64,000 nucleotides of DNA from UBA940 sp045613745. GTDB taxonomy: Bacteria; Bacteroidota; Bacteroidia; Bacteroidales; Rikenellaceae. Each line of letters starts with the position of its first letter. The stretch's first letter is position 1. The position numbers and the translations under genes were made by a program. The notes beneath the pieces were generated by a model. The model was not told the DNA's origin and made no database searches. It saw nothing but the letters and a program-made list of their open reading frames with translations. Shown here piece by piece: positions 18,101 through 26,286 of the stretch. The stretch is from NCBI GenBank assembly GCA_045613745.1, contig JAZLBP010000004.1, positions 1 to 64,000 of the forward strand, written 5' to 3'.

Positions 18101-18544
18101 GCGCACCTCCAAAGTGCGGCTCTCCAAACCCTGACGGGCAGCAACCTTCTCGCCCAGCGCATCGGGGTAGGTACAAAGCACCACCCTGCCCTTGCGCGAC
18201 ATTGCAGTAATAGCATTCAGCGCCGCAGTTCGTTGTACAATACCCGAGTCGTCGGGTTTACCAAAGCGGATTGAGCGCTTATATCCCGTCGGGAAGAACA
18301 ACACCTGCTCATTGGGCAACAATGCAGCAAGGTCGTTATAGACATAGGCAGCAGTATCTCTATCGGGCAGCACATAGATATGCACTCCCGCACGTTGGCG
18401 CACCACCGCAGCGCCGTATACGGCAAAAGCAGAGCCTGCCAATCGAGTTACCTCGACTGTGGTTCTGCTTTTGATTGCTTTGCGCAGGGCGGCAAACATT
18501 CGCCCACCCTCGATATTTGTCAGTATCTGTTCTTGCGGGCTCAT
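15197..18544 (-). CDS. mfd: Transcription-repair coupling factor Mfd
   Basis: An 1115-residue SF2 translocase that removes stalled RNA polymerase and recruits UvrA. It has the N-terminal UvrB-like domains, then the RNA-polymerase-interacting CarD-like domain (LKLGDYVVHVDHGVGVFGG at about 425). The helicase core follows with CGDVGFGKTEVAVRAA (Walker A, about 593), LLIIDEEQKFGV (about 690), TLTATPIPRT (about 715) and VATSIVENGIDIPNANTII (motif V, about 835), then the C-terminal UvrA-masking domain. The length is close to the family norm. It is 36 bases after rng. Confidence 0.97.
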   Translation of the reverse strand: MSPQEQILTNIEGGRMFAALRKAIKSRTTVEVTRLAGSAFAVYGAAVVRQRAGVHIYVLPDRDTAAYVYNDLAALLPNEQVLFFPTGYKRSIRFGKPDDSGIVQRTAALNAITAMSRKGRVVLCTYPDALGEKVAARQGLESRTLEVRCGQRIKMVDLEDSLMALGFERVPFVYEPGQYSIRGGIVDIFSFSENRPYRLDFFDDDVDSVRFFDISSQLTTERCDRAVVVANTLEDAGRVSLAEFVGGDALWCVDDLDGLCAQLDDVRVKMLGEMDNPTQIDEMVTSAKAFLEQTAENVMIMRGDSKRRVAEERVDMMTAPQPQFNKQFDLLAADIEGAEAEGFTTYIMSENKAQIERLHNVLWQQHRCTTDFKSLYITLHEGWVDVAGKKRYFTDHQIFERYHRYKLRGEISHDQAMTVAELNELKLGDYVVHVDHGVGVFGGMVQSCETGRPIDYIKLVYKDNDVLFVNVHNLHRISKYKSADVTPPKIYKLGSGAWQKLKTATKTAVKNIARELIALYAKRKAEGGYAFAADNYLMHELEASFRYEETPDQYKAMEAVKRDMESAEPMDRLVCGDVGFGKTEVAVRAAFKAVCDSKQVAVLVPTTILSLQHYRTFSDRLKGLPVRIEHLSRTKSAAETRQVLADVAAGKIDILIGTHKILGKSVKFKDLGLLIIDEEQKFGVSSKEKLRQLKSNVDTLTLTATPIPRTLQFSLMGSRDLSIISTPPPNRQPIVTESHVWSDEIVTEAIAGELSRGGQVYFIHNRVEDIESVAAKVRELSDGARVCVAHGQMPADKVESVIMDFIYGEYDILVATSIVENGIDIPNANTIIIDGAHRFGLSDLHQLRGRVGRSNKKAYCYLLSPPDELLKGDSKRRLRAIEEFSDLGSGFNIAMQDLDIRGAGNLFGAEQSGFIANIGFETYQKILAEAVAELRSEGYEGAERLTVAAGGDTERWVDDCSIDTDRPAGLPDTYIGQSAEKLSLYRRLDGLTTDAQLDEFAMELEDRFGRMPDEVVELLDVVRVRKACIALGVERAKIKNGLMILYFVGDKDSPYFKSATFSALLRYVATKNEKFVLRQNNNKLNLLVRNIRDIGEAYRVLSEIRAFAADEAGDL

Positions 18545-18580
18545 TTTTCCTCTCCCGTCGCTGTTTGTTTCTGATTCCGA

Positions 18581-20125
18581 TTAGGTCAACTCGACGCCTC
18601 GGCGGTCAAAGTACTTGGTCTCGGCAAATCCGATGCTTTGGTCGGCACACACCTTGATGCGGCATTTGTAGCGCCACGACCAGCGGCGGCGAACAGACCA
18701 GAATCCTTTGGTCAGGAAACTCGCCACATAGGGGCTGGTGCGCAGTTCGACATACCTCAAACTCTTGTCTTGCGCATAGTACGCCACCTTGTTCTCGATT
18801 TGCTCGTCGAGCGTCACCGTCGGAGCAATCACTCCCTTGCCATTGCAATAGGGACACACCTCGGTGGCCTCGGCAATCGCCTCGGGGCGCACCCTTTGGC
18901 GAGTAATCTGCATCAAACCGAACTTGGTAATCGGCAATATGGTGTGTTTCGCGCGGTCGGTGGCCATCAGTGTCTGCATATGTTCCAGCAGTTTCTGGCG
19001 GTTCTCGGCGCGGTGCAGGTCGATAAAGTCGATTATCACAATACCGCCCATATCGCGGAGTCGCAATTGGCGCGCAACCTCGGCGGCGGCAGCCATATTG
19101 ACCTCCATTGCGGTGTGTTCTTGGTCGTTCTCGGCTTTTGTGCGGTGGCCGCTATTGACGTCAATAACGTGCATCGCCTCGGTGTGTTCGATAATAAGGT
19201 ATGCTCCTTTTTTGAGCGACACATACTTTGCAAACAGACTCTTAATCTGGCGCGAGATGTCGAAATTATCGAAAATGGGTACCGTACCCTTATAGTGCTT
19301 AACTATCTTGCTCTTCTCGGGAGCAATCAGTTTTATATACTCCTTTATCTGCTCGTAAGTGCCTTTGTCATCGACGTGTATTGCACTGAATTCTCCGTTT
19401 AGTTGGTCACGAATCATTGTGCTGGCGCGGTTCATCTCCTCGCGCAACAGCGTGGGCGGCTCCTCGGTACGCAACTTTTGCAGGGCCGACTCCCATTTTT
19501 TTACCAACTCGGTTATGTCTTGTTCCAGTTCGTCCTCGCCTTTGCCGACTGCCGCCGTGCGGATGATAACGCCATAGTTGGGCGGCAACACCTCATCCAC
19601 AATTCTTTTCAGCCTTTTACGCTCGCTGTTTTGGCGGATTTTCTGTGATATGGATACCTTGGTGCTCAATGGAACCAACACTACGTTGCGTCCTGCCAAT
19701 GAGATATCCGAAGTCAGACGGGGACCTTTGGTCGAAATAGCCTCCTTTGCAACCTGCACCATAATGGGGTCACCAACCTGAATATGCTCGGCCAGCTTAC
19801 CCACCTTGTCGATAGAGGGTTCCAGTTTGAGGTTCTCGAATCGGGGCGAACGCTTGCCGGAGCAGAGCGCACCCACATACTTGTGCAATGTGTCGAACTG
19901 GGGACCAAGGTCGAGGAAGTGGATGAAGGCATCCTTCTCGTGGCCGACATTGACGAAGGCCGCATTGAGTCCCGGCATAATCTTACGAACTCTTCCCAAG
20001 TAGATGTCACCCACGGCGAATCCACCCTGACTCTTCTCCTTGCTCAGCTCGACAAGCACTTTGTCCTCGGCAAGAGCAATGGTCACTTCGGTCGGAGATA
20101 CGTTAATTATCAGTTCCTTACTCAT
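18581..20125 (-). CDS. rng: Ribonuclease G/E family endoribonuclease
   Basis: A 514-residue endoribonuclease for rRNA maturation and mRNA decay. An S1 RNA-binding segment lies near the N terminus (GDIYLGRVRKIMPGLNAAFVN, about 40-60). The catalytic region contains MHVIDVNSG (about 316, Mg-binding Asp) and GGIVIIDFIDL (about 365), and the zinc-link motif VCPYCNGKGV (about 424). The long C-terminal scaffold of RNase E is absent, so it is RNase G-like. First gene of the run rng-mfd-coaX. Confidence 0.94.
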   Translation of the reverse strand: MSKELIINVSPTEVTIALAEDKVLVELSKEKSQGGFAVGDIYLGRVRKIMPGLNAAFVNVGHEKDAFIHFLDLGPQFDTLHKYVGALCSGKRSPRFENLKLEPSIDKVGKLAEHIQVGDPIMVQVAKEAISTKGPRLTSDISLAGRNVVLVPLSTKVSISQKIRQNSERKRLKRIVDEVLPPNYGVIIRTAAVGKGEDELEQDITELVKKWESALQKLRTEEPPTLLREEMNRASTMIRDQLNGEFSAIHVDDKGTYEQIKEYIKLIAPEKSKIVKHYKGTVPIFDNFDISRQIKSLFAKYVSLKKGAYLIIEHTEAMHVIDVNSGHRTKAENDQEHTAMEVNMAAAAEVARQLRLRDMGGIVIIDFIDLHRAENRQKLLEHMQTLMATDRAKHTILPITKFGLMQITRQRVRPEAIAEATEVCPYCNGKGVIAPTVTLDEQIENKVAYYAQDKSLRYVELRTSPYVASFLTKGFWSVRRRWSWRYKCRIKVCADQSIGFAETKYFDRRGVELT

Positions 20126-20199
20126 CTTTTTTGTTAAATTGGCGCGCCCTCCGCTTCGGGACAGGCAACGCCCAAGTTGTACATCAAATTAGAAATAGA

Positions 20200-20236
20200 A
20201 AAGCCGAGAGTGTCGTACTTTACCACACCTCGGCTT
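20200..20236 (-). terminator. Terminator behind the HU/COX24-like genes
   Basis: AAAGCCGAG pairs with CTCGGCTTT, with a further GTG/CAC pair inside. It lies 28 bases after the stop of the mini gene and separates it from rng. The minus strand continues into TCTATTTCTAATTTG. Confidence 0.6.
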
Positions 20237-20264
20237 TATCTATGCATTGACATAATGGACACCA

Positions 20265-20357
20265 CTACTTATTCTTTTTGTGACGGTTCTTGCGAAGACG
20301 TTTTTTACGTTTGTGGGTAGCCATTTTATGCCCTTTTCTTTTCTTTCCGTTTGGCAT
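20265..20357 (-). CDS. 30-residue COX24/AURKAIP1-domain protein, putative ribosomal component
   Basis: A very small basic open frame (MPNGKKRKGHKMATHKRKKR, then LRKNRHKKNK), 17 of 30 residues Lys/Arg. It matches the Bacteroidetes family named for the COX24/AURKAIP1 C-terminal domain (formerly DUF1713). Its mitochondrial relative is small-subunit protein mS38, so a ribosomal role is likely but inferred. It lies 27 bases after the HU gene on the same strand, with a terminator following. Such genes are often missed because of their length. Confidence 0.85.
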   Translation of the reverse strand: MPNGKKRKGHKMATHKRKKRLRKNRHKKNK

Positions 20358-20384
20358 AGCTGTATAAATTTTAATTGGTTAAGA

Positions 20385-20657
20385 CTACTTTACCTTTGCA
20401 ACAAAGCTCTTTGCGGGTTTGAACGCAGGGATGTTGTGCGCGGGGATGGTGATGGTGGTATTTTTGAGAATATCACGTGCTACTTTCTCGGCGCGTTTCT
20501 TGATGATGAAACTACCGAAACCACGCAAGTAAACATTCTCTTGTTTGATCAACGAACCTTTTACGCTCTCCATAAAAGCCTCGATGATTTCCTGAACGAG
20601 CACTTTCTCAACGCCGGTGCTTTTGGCGATCTCGTTTACGATATCAGCTTTAGTCAT
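20385..20657 (-). CDS. HU-family DNA-binding protein
   Basis: A 90-residue nucleoid protein. It shows the N-terminal helical pair (MTKADIVNEIAKSTGV), GFGSFIIKKRAEKVARD (about 47-63), the beta-arm with NTTITIPAHNIPAFKPAKSF (about 66-86) including the conserved intercalating Pro region, and a Lys-rich end. It dimerises and bends DNA without strong sequence preference. A -7-like TATATTTG at 20705-20712 (minus strand) fits as its promoter. Confidence 0.95.
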   Translation of the reverse strand: MTKADIVNEIAKSTGVEKVLVQEIIEAFMESVKGSLIKQENVYLRGFGSFIIKKRAEKVARDILKNTTITIPAHNIPAFKPAKSFVAKVK

Positions 20658-20704
20658 ATTCAGTTTTATATTAAGTTTTCGAAAAAATTGCGCGAAATGC
20701 GACG

Positions 20705-20712
20705 CAAATATA
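20705..20712 (-). promoter_or_regulatory. -7 box of the HU gene
   Basis: TATATTTG on the minus strand, 48 bases ahead of the HU start. The -33 element is not obvious. Confidence 0.5.
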
Positions 20713-20914
20713 CGCTTTTATTTCAACAATTTACCACAACAGCCCTATTTTTTTTGACTTTTTCCGTTTTTTTTATTGACTCGAAAGCAGCACAAGGGAG
20801 GTCGGCACCCCTATACTCCTGCAAAAATCACCCCAAAGCCGATGTACCTTTATATATTATATAACAAAATTCACTATTTTTGCGTTAAGGTACAAGGAAC
20901 TATGTTTTTTTGTA

Positions 20915-20922
20915 TAACTTTG
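20915..20922 (+). promoter_or_regulatory. -7 box of porX, almost at the start codon
   Basis: TAACTTTG ends only 6 bases before the porX ATG (20929). If it is the active promoter, the mRNA has almost no leader. Between 20713 and 20914 I see no gene. Confidence 0.5.
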
Positions 20923-20928
20923 TAAATT

Positions 20929-22491
20929 ATGAGCAACGGAAAAATACTGTGGGTGGACGATGAAATCGAACTGCTCAAACCACACATACTCTTTCTAAAA
21001 AGCAAAGGCTACGAGGTCACAACCTGCAACAACGGTTATGACGCCGCCGAGATGGTCGCCGCCGAAGTGTTCGATTTGGTGATTCTCGACGAGATGATGC
21101 CCGGTATGACAGGACTCGAAACCCTGCCCCACATCAAGACCGCGCGCCCCAACCTGCCCGTAGTGATGGTGACCAAAAGCGAGGAGGAGCACCTTATGGA
21201 CAAGGCCATTGGCTCCAAAATAGCCGACTACATCATCAAGCCCGTCAACCCTAATCAGGTGTTGCTCTCCATCAAGAAGAACATCCACAGCCGCGAGTTG
21301 GTGAATCGTCAAAGCACAGCCGATTACCGCGCCGAGTTTGGACGCATAGCCTCGTCGCTGGGTGACGCACGCACCTTCGAAGAGTGGTGTCGCATCTATC
21401 GCAAACTCGTGAATTGGGAAATCGAGCTGAACGACTCTGACGATGCGAGCATCAAAGAGGTATTGGAGTATCAAATGAACGAAGCCAACCTCGAATTCGG
21501 CAAGTTTGTCAAGCGCAACTATGCCGATTGGATTAACTCGCGCGATGCCGACGCTCCCACAATGTCGCATACACTGATGCGCAGCAAGATTCTGCCCATC
21601 GCCGATAGTGGCGCCAAGACTACCCTGCTGCTTATCGACAACTTCCGCTATGACCAATGGCGCAGTGTGGCTGGAATGCTCGGCGAGTGGTTTGACGTTG
21701 CTTCCGAGGAACTATATTGCTCCATTCTGCCCACCGCAACGCAATATGCGCGCAACGCGATTTTTGCAGGTCTGATGCCCCTTGCCATCGACAAGCTGAT
21801 GCCCAATCTGTGGCTAAACGACAACGAGGAGGGCGGCAAAAACCAATACGAGGAGGATTTCCTCAAACGACTGCTCCAAAGCACAGGTCGCAGCAACCTG
21901 CGCACCTCGTTCGACAAGCTGGTTAAACCCGAGGCGGGACGCAAGCTTATCGACAACCTGCAACACGTTTACAATGCCGACTTCTCGGTCATCGTGTACA
22001 ACTTCCTCGACATCTTGTCGCACGCCCGTACCGAGACCGAAATCATACGCGAGTTGACCGACTCCGAGGCGTCGTTCCGTTCGCTGACTGCGTCGTGGTT
22101 CGAACACAGCGAGCTTTTCCAACTGCTCAAACTGCTCGCACAACGCGGTCACACCGTAATCATAACCTCCGACCACGGAACTATCCGCGTGGACGACCCC
22201 ATCAAAATCGTGGGCGACCGCGACACCTCGGCCAACCTCCGCTACAAAACGGGCCGCAGTCTGAATGGCTACAACCCCAAGGCGGTGTATGAGGTTACAC
22301 GCCCCGAGGAGATTCAGTTGCCGCGTGGCACGCTCTCGTCGTCATATGTGTTTGCCACCTCGCGCGACTTCTTCGTGTACACCAACAACGCAAACCAATA
22401 CACCCGCTACTATCGTCACACCTTCCAGCACGGAGGAATCTCAATGGAGGAGATGATGGTGCCTTACATTGTGCTTAAACCCAAGAAATAA
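20929..22491 (+). CDS. porX: PorX: response regulator with PglZ phosphatase-like domain
   Basis: A 520-residue protein: an N-terminal receiver domain (acidic pair D10-D11, phosphoacceptor D54 in VILDEMMPGMTG, conserved Lys in IIKPVN near 102), a helical linker, and a PglZ domain of the alkaline-phosphatase superfamily. Metal-binding motifs include LLLIDNFRYDQW (about 230), the nucleophile Thr in ILPTATQYARNAIFAG (about 272) and IITSDHGTIRVDD (about 410). In Porphyromonas gingivalis PorX works with PorY and SigP to control type IX secretion genes, and its PglZ domain acts on oligonucleotides. All key residues appear present. It overlaps tsaE by one base. Confidence 0.93.
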   Translation: MSNGKILWVDDEIELLKPHILFLKSKGYEVTTCNNGYDAAEMVAAEVFDLVILDEMMPGMTGLETLPHIKTARPNLPVVMVTKSEEEHLMDKAIGSKIADYIIKPVNPNQVLLSIKKNIHSRELVNRQSTADYRAEFGRIASSLGDARTFEEWCRIYRKLVNWEIELNDSDDASIKEVLEYQMNEANLEFGKFVKRNYADWINSRDADAPTMSHTLMRSKILPIADSGAKTTLLLIDNFRYDQWRSVAGMLGEWFDVASEELYCSILPTATQYARNAIFAGLMPLAIDKLMPNLWLNDNEEGGKNQYEEDFLKRLLQSTGRSNLRTSFDKLVKPEAGRKLIDNLQHVYNADFSVIVYNFLDILSHARTETEIIRELTDSEASFRSLTASWFEHSELFQLLKLLAQRGHTVIITSDHGTIRVDDPIKIVGDRDTSANLRYKTGRSLNGYNPKAVYEVTRPEEIQLPRGTLSSSYVFATSRDFFVYTNNANQYTRYYRHTFQHGGISMEEMMVPYIVLKPKK

Positions 22492-22910
22492 TGAAACAGT
22501 TTGAAATACGTTCGCTTGACGAACTCGACCGCGCAGCCGAATTTCTGTGCAGCAACCTCGACGACCACCGCATCGTGGCCCTCTACGGAGGTATGGGTGC
22601 AGGCAAGACCACTCTTGTGAGTGCCATTGCGCGCTACCTCGGCTCGGAAGACCCCGTGACAAGCCCAACCTTCTCGATTGTCAACAGCTACGACACAGCC
22701 GATGGTGATGTCATCCACCACTTCGACTTCTATCGTCTGAATCGCCCCGAGGAGGCTTTCGACATTGGCTACGAGGAGTATTTTTACAGCGGCGGTTTAT
22801 GCCTTGTCGAGTGGCCCGAGAAAATTGAGTCGCTCCTGCCCGACGACACGCTCGTTGTACGCATCACCGCCACAAGCGAAACCTCGCGTCTGCTCACAAT
22901 AGAGGAGTAG
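22491..22910 (+). CDS. tsaE: tRNA threonylcarbamoyladenosine ATPase TsaE
   Basis: A 139-residue P-loop ATPase required with TsaB and TsaD for t6A modification at tRNA position 37. Walker A is GGMGAGKTTLVSAIARYLG (about 34-52), followed by SPTFSIVNSY and HHFDFYRL (about 77-84) and VEWPEKIESLLP (about 106). The ATG overlaps the porX stop (TAATG), so the two are translationally coupled. PorX-TsaE adjacency is, to my knowledge, common in Bacteroidetes. Confidence 0.94.
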   Translation: MKQFEIRSLDELDRAAEFLCSNLDDHRIVALYGGMGAGKTTLVSAIARYLGSEDPVTSPTFSIVNSYDTADGDVIHHFDFYRLNRPEEAFDIGYEEYFYSGGLCLVEWPEKIESLLPDDTLVVRITATSETSRLLTIEE

Positions 22911-22942
22911 TCCACACGCTGCGCCACACGCAAACTACAACA

Positions 22943-22982
22943 CACACGAAAAAGGAGAAGATACCTTCTCCTTTTTCGTGTG
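22943..22982. terminator. Bidirectional terminator between tsaE and the PEGA lipoprotein
   Basis: An 18-base arm (22943-22960) perfectly pairs with 22965-22982 around a 4-base loop. An A run in one arm and a T run in the other allow function on both strands, fitting convergent genes on each side. Confidence 0.85.
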
Positions 22983-22992
22983 TAAAATCGGT

Positions 22993-23487
22993 TTAGTTAA
23001 TGCGAACTAAATCATCCATATTGATATTTGGCAAACTATTAATATCATAAATCTGCAAAGCATATTCACCAGATTTAGGATTGAGAGTTTCGTAAATATC
23101 CCTATCCTCTTTTGCAATCTTAAACATTGCACCCGAAAGAGGATCTATCAGAAGCATTCCTGGGATTCCACCCAACAAAAGGTTTCCAATATACCAACCA
23201 TCAAGTTCGGCAGATATATTAACAACCTTCTTAGCATATCCTTCTTTGAAGAAAGTAATTTGATATTCTTCCTTCTGCATATAACCTGCCGACGATTTCA
23301 ATTTGACCGCAGTGGGAGTTTGCCCCTCAAAGACAATTTCTCCGGCTCGGTTCTCAATGGTTATATTAGCACCGCTAGGATTCGTAGACAATTCAACGCG
23401 ATACTTTGTTGCAGTAAAAATTGTTGCACACGAACTCATAATTGCAACCAATACGCAGAGAACAAAGAGTTTTGACAAGTGCTTCAT
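22993..23487 (-). CDS. PEGA-domain lipoprotein, function unknown
   Basis: A 164-residue protein. The signal MKHLSKLFVLCVLVAIMSSC ends in a lipobox, so it is lipidated at Cys20. Residues about 32-75 (VELSTNPSGANITIENRAGEIVFEG) resemble the PEGA surface domain, often found in envelope proteins. A Gly-rich hydrophobic stretch follows (WYIGNLLLGGIPGMLLIDPLSGAMF, about 103-127) and could touch the membrane. Base composition is more A/T-rich than the neighbours, with more mixed codon use, which suggests weaker expression or later acquisition. No enzymatic motif. Confidence 0.75.
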   Translation of the reverse strand: MKHLSKLFVLCVLVAIMSSCATIFTATKYRVELSTNPSGANITIENRAGEIVFEGQTPTAVKLKSSAGYMQKEEYQITFFKEGYAKKVVNISAELDGWYIGNLLLGGIPGMLLIDPLSGAMFKIAKEDRDIYETLNPKSGEYALQIYDINSLPNINMDDLVRIN

Positions 23488-23587
23488 AAGCTAGTTTTTT
23501 TTTAGATGTTTATTTACAAAGATAAAAAATTATTATCAAAAAAAGCTTCTCACTCTATTTTTACACACCTTATATATATTAAAACAA

Positions 23588-23624
23588 AAAACATCACAAG
23601 CGCTAAAAGCACTTGTGATGTTTT
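23588..23624 (-). terminator. Terminator of tpiA
   Basis: AAAACATCACAAG and CTTGTGATGTTTT form a 13-bp stem around an 11-base loop, 45 bases after the tpiA stop. The T run follows on the minus strand. Confidence 0.75.
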
Positions 23625-23668
23625 GTTTGACGGCACTACCGTCCGTTGGGATTGTGTGGTTTCGCAGA

Positions 23669-24421
23669 TTAGAAACCTTTACCGATACCCAGGAAGTCCT
23701 CAGCTTTCAGAGCTGCACCACCGATCAGACCACCGTCAACGTCCTCTTTTGCGAAGATCTCGGCAGCGTTCGAAGGTTTGCACGAACCACCGTAGAGGAT
23801 AGCGCACTCGTCAGCAGCAGCGCCGAATTTGTCAGCCAACACCTTGCGGATGTAAGCGTGAATCTCTTGAGCTTGGTCAGCGGTAGCAGTTTTGCCGGTA
23901 CCGATAGCCCAAACGGGCTCGTAAGCGATTACCAGGTTAGCAAATTGCTCCTCGGTCAGGTTGTAAACAACCTCCTCGATTTGAGCTTTAACTACGTCGA
24001 AGTGTTTGTCAGCCTCACGCTCCTCGAGGTTCTCACCTACGCAGTAGATGGGGGTCAGGCCGTTAGCATAAGCTTGAGCCATTTTTTTGTTGAGAGTCTC
24101 CGAAGTCTCGCCGTAGTATTGACGACGCTCCGAGTGACCCAAAATAACGTATTTGCAACCCAGAGCTGCAATCATCGAAGCTGCAACCTCACCGGTGTAA
24201 GCACCCTTAGCCTCGGTAGCGCAATCTTGTGCACCAACAGCGATATCGCTGCCTTCGAGAGCTTTAACAACCTCCGAAATGTGAGTGAAGGGAGGGCAAA
24301 CGATGAAGTTAACGCACGAGCAAACCTCGCCGCGACCTGCAACTACGCCTTTTGCCAATTCAACGCCCTCTGCGGGCAGGGTGTTCATTTTCCAGTTACC
24401 TGCAACAATTTTCTTTCTCAT
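23669..24421 (-). CDS. tpiA: Triosephosphate isomerase
   Basis: A 250-residue TIM barrel interconverting dihydroxyacetone phosphate and glyceraldehyde 3-phosphate in glycolysis. NWKMN with the substrate Lys is at 10-14, the catalytic His in LGHSERRQYYGE at about 97, the catalytic Glu in AYEPVWAIGTGKTAT at about 169, and the phosphate-binding YGGSCKPSNA near 210 (Cys where Val is usual). Length normal. Stands alone, 66 bases downstream of lysS on the same strand. Confidence 0.98.
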   Translation of the reverse strand: MRKKIVAGNWKMNTLPAEGVELAKGVVAGRGEVCSCVNFIVCPPFTHISEVVKALEGSDIAVGAQDCATEAKGAYTGEVAASMIAALGCKYVILGHSERRQYYGETSETLNKKMAQAYANGLTPIYCVGENLEEREADKHFDVVKAQIEEVVYNLTEEQFANLVIAYEPVWAIGTGKTATADQAQEIHAYIRKVLADKFGAAADECAILYGGSCKPSNAAEIFAKEDVDGGLIGGAALKAEDFLGIGKGF

Positions 24422-24487
24422 TTTCTTGAATGTTTTATAAAGTTCTAAATGTTTTTGCTTCTTTAATTGGTGGTCATCGTGGGGGGA

Positions 24488-26218
24488 TTACTCCTCCGAA
24501 GCGCACCATCCTTTAACCTCATCAATCGAGGGGGCTTTCAGACCGAGTTTGTTCTTCTTGTTGAAACCGCAAAGGTCGTTGAAGAACTTGCCGGGAGCCA
24601 GCTTTTTGAGCGACTCAACGGTGATGTAACCCATCTTTTGGATTACCTCGACCCACTCCTCAGGCACACCGATTTCGATATATTTCTCGGGAGCGTCAAT
24701 GGTAGGTTTCTTCTCGGGACGCATTGTGGGGAAGAACAGCACGTCTTGAATCGAGGTTTGACCGGTCATAAACATAGTCAGACGGTCGATACCCATACCC
24801 ATACCCGAACAGTTGGGCATACCGTACTCCAACGCGCGAACGAAGTCCATATCGATAAACATAGCCTCGTCGTCGCCACGCTCCGAAAGACGCATTTGCT
24901 CTTGGAAACGCTCCAACTGGTCGATGGGGTCGTTCAACTCCGAGTAGGCGTTGCAAAGCTCCTTACCTGCTACGAACAGCTCGAAACGCTCGGTGAGTTC
25001 CTCGTTGTCGCGGTGGCGTTTGCACAAGGGCGACATCTCGATGGGATAGTCGCAGATGAAGGTGGGTTGAGTCAGGTCAGCCTCGCAGTAAGTTCCGAAG
25101 ATTGCGTCGATGAGTTTACCTTTACCCATAGTGTCGTCAATTTCGACATTCAGGCGTGCGCAAGCTTCGCGCAGTTGCTCCTCGGTTTGGCCGGTAATAT
25201 CGTAGCCTGTTTTCTCGCGGATAGCATCAGTCATAGTCAGGCGGCGGAAGGGAGCCTTGAACGAAACCATCTTGCCGTCAATCTCCACATCGGTAGTGCC
25301 GTTAACCTCCAATGCGATTTTCTCCAACATTTGCTCGGTGAACTCCATCATCCACTTGTAGTCCTTGTAGGCGATATAAATCTCCATACAGGTGAACTCG
25401 GGGTTGTGGGTGCGGTCCATACCCTCGTTGCGGAAGTTTTTGCCGAACTCATACACACCATTGAAACCACCCACGATAAGGCGTTTCAGGTAGAGCTCGG
25501 TAGCGATACGCATATAGAAGTCGATGTCCAGCGCGTTGTGGTGGGTGATGAAGGGGCGAGCCGAAGCACCACCGGGAATGGGTTGCAGAATGGGGGTCTC
25601 AACCTCCAAGCAGCCCTTCGAATTGAAGTACTCGCGCATAGTTGCGATAATCTTGGCGCGTTTTACAAACACGTCGCGCACTTGGGGGTTAACCACCAAG
25701 TCAACATAGCGTTGGCGATAGCGCACCTCGGGGTCGGTCAGCGCGTCGAACATCTTGCCATCCTTCTCCTTAACGATAGGCAGGGGACGGATAGATTTGC
25801 TCAACACGGTGAACTTTTTGCAGTGTACGCTCAACTCGCCTGTTTGTGTGCGGAAAGCAAAACCCTCGACACCTACAAAGTCGCCGATATCCAACAGTTT
25901 TTTGAACACGGTGTTGTAGAGAGTGGTGTCGCCCTCGGGACACACGTCGTCGCGGCGGATGTACACTTGGATACGACCGCTATGGTCTTGCAGCTCGAAG
26001 AACGATGCGCTACCCATAATACGGCGGCTCATAATACGTCCCGCGATGCTCACCTCGGCAAATTTCTCGGGATTGGCGTCAAACTCTGCGGCAATCTCGC
26101 CAGCGGTAGCTGTAACGTCATATTTCTCGGCAGGATAGGGATTGATACCCAACTTGCGCAACTCGGCCAACGAGCCGCGTCGCAACTGCTCCTGTTCGCT
26201 CAATTCAATAATGCTCAT
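24488..26218 (-). CDS. lysS: Lysyl-tRNA synthetase, class II
   Basis: A 576-residue aminoacyl-tRNA synthetase. An N-terminal OB-fold anticodon-binding domain (SIAGRIMSRRIMGSASFFEL, about 54) precedes the class II core: motif 1 around VETPILQPIPGGASARPF (about 205), motif 2 FRNEGMDRTHNPEFT (about 263) and motif 3 GMGMGIDRLTMFMT (about 486). An extra C-terminal region of about 70 residues (EKYIEIGVPEEWVEVIQKMG onward) extends beyond the E. coli length. A -7-like TATATTTG lies at 26255-26262. Confidence 0.97.
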   Translation of the reverse strand: MSIIELSEQEQLRRGSLAELRKLGINPYPAEKYDVTATAGEIAAEFDANPEKFAEVSIAGRIMSRRIMGSASFFELQDHSGRIQVYIRRDDVCPEGDTTLYNTVFKKLLDIGDFVGVEGFAFRTQTGELSVHCKKFTVLSKSIRPLPIVKEKDGKMFDALTDPEVRYRQRYVDLVVNPQVRDVFVKRAKIIATMREYFNSKGCLEVETPILQPIPGGASARPFITHHNALDIDFYMRIATELYLKRLIVGGFNGVYEFGKNFRNEGMDRTHNPEFTCMEIYIAYKDYKWMMEFTEQMLEKIALEVNGTTDVEIDGKMVSFKAPFRRLTMTDAIREKTGYDITGQTEEQLREACARLNVEIDDTMGKGKLIDAIFGTYCEADLTQPTFICDYPIEMSPLCKRHRDNEELTERFELFVAGKELCNAYSELNDPIDQLERFQEQMRLSERGDDEAMFIDMDFVRALEYGMPNCSGMGMGIDRLTMFMTGQTSIQDVLFFPTMRPEKKPTIDAPEKYIEIGVPEEWVEVIQKMGYITVESLKKLAPGKFFNDLCGFNKKNKLGLKAPSIDEVKGWCASEE

Positions 26219-26286
26219 ACTATATTATATATATTATTTTTTCCAATCAGGTTGCAAATATACAAAGTTTCGCCCAAATTGCGCCA

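Noticed and set aside
22993..23487. PEGA lipoprotein as part of a recently acquired island
   Set aside because: It is more A/T-rich, but there is no mobility gene, attachment site or second foreign gene next to it.
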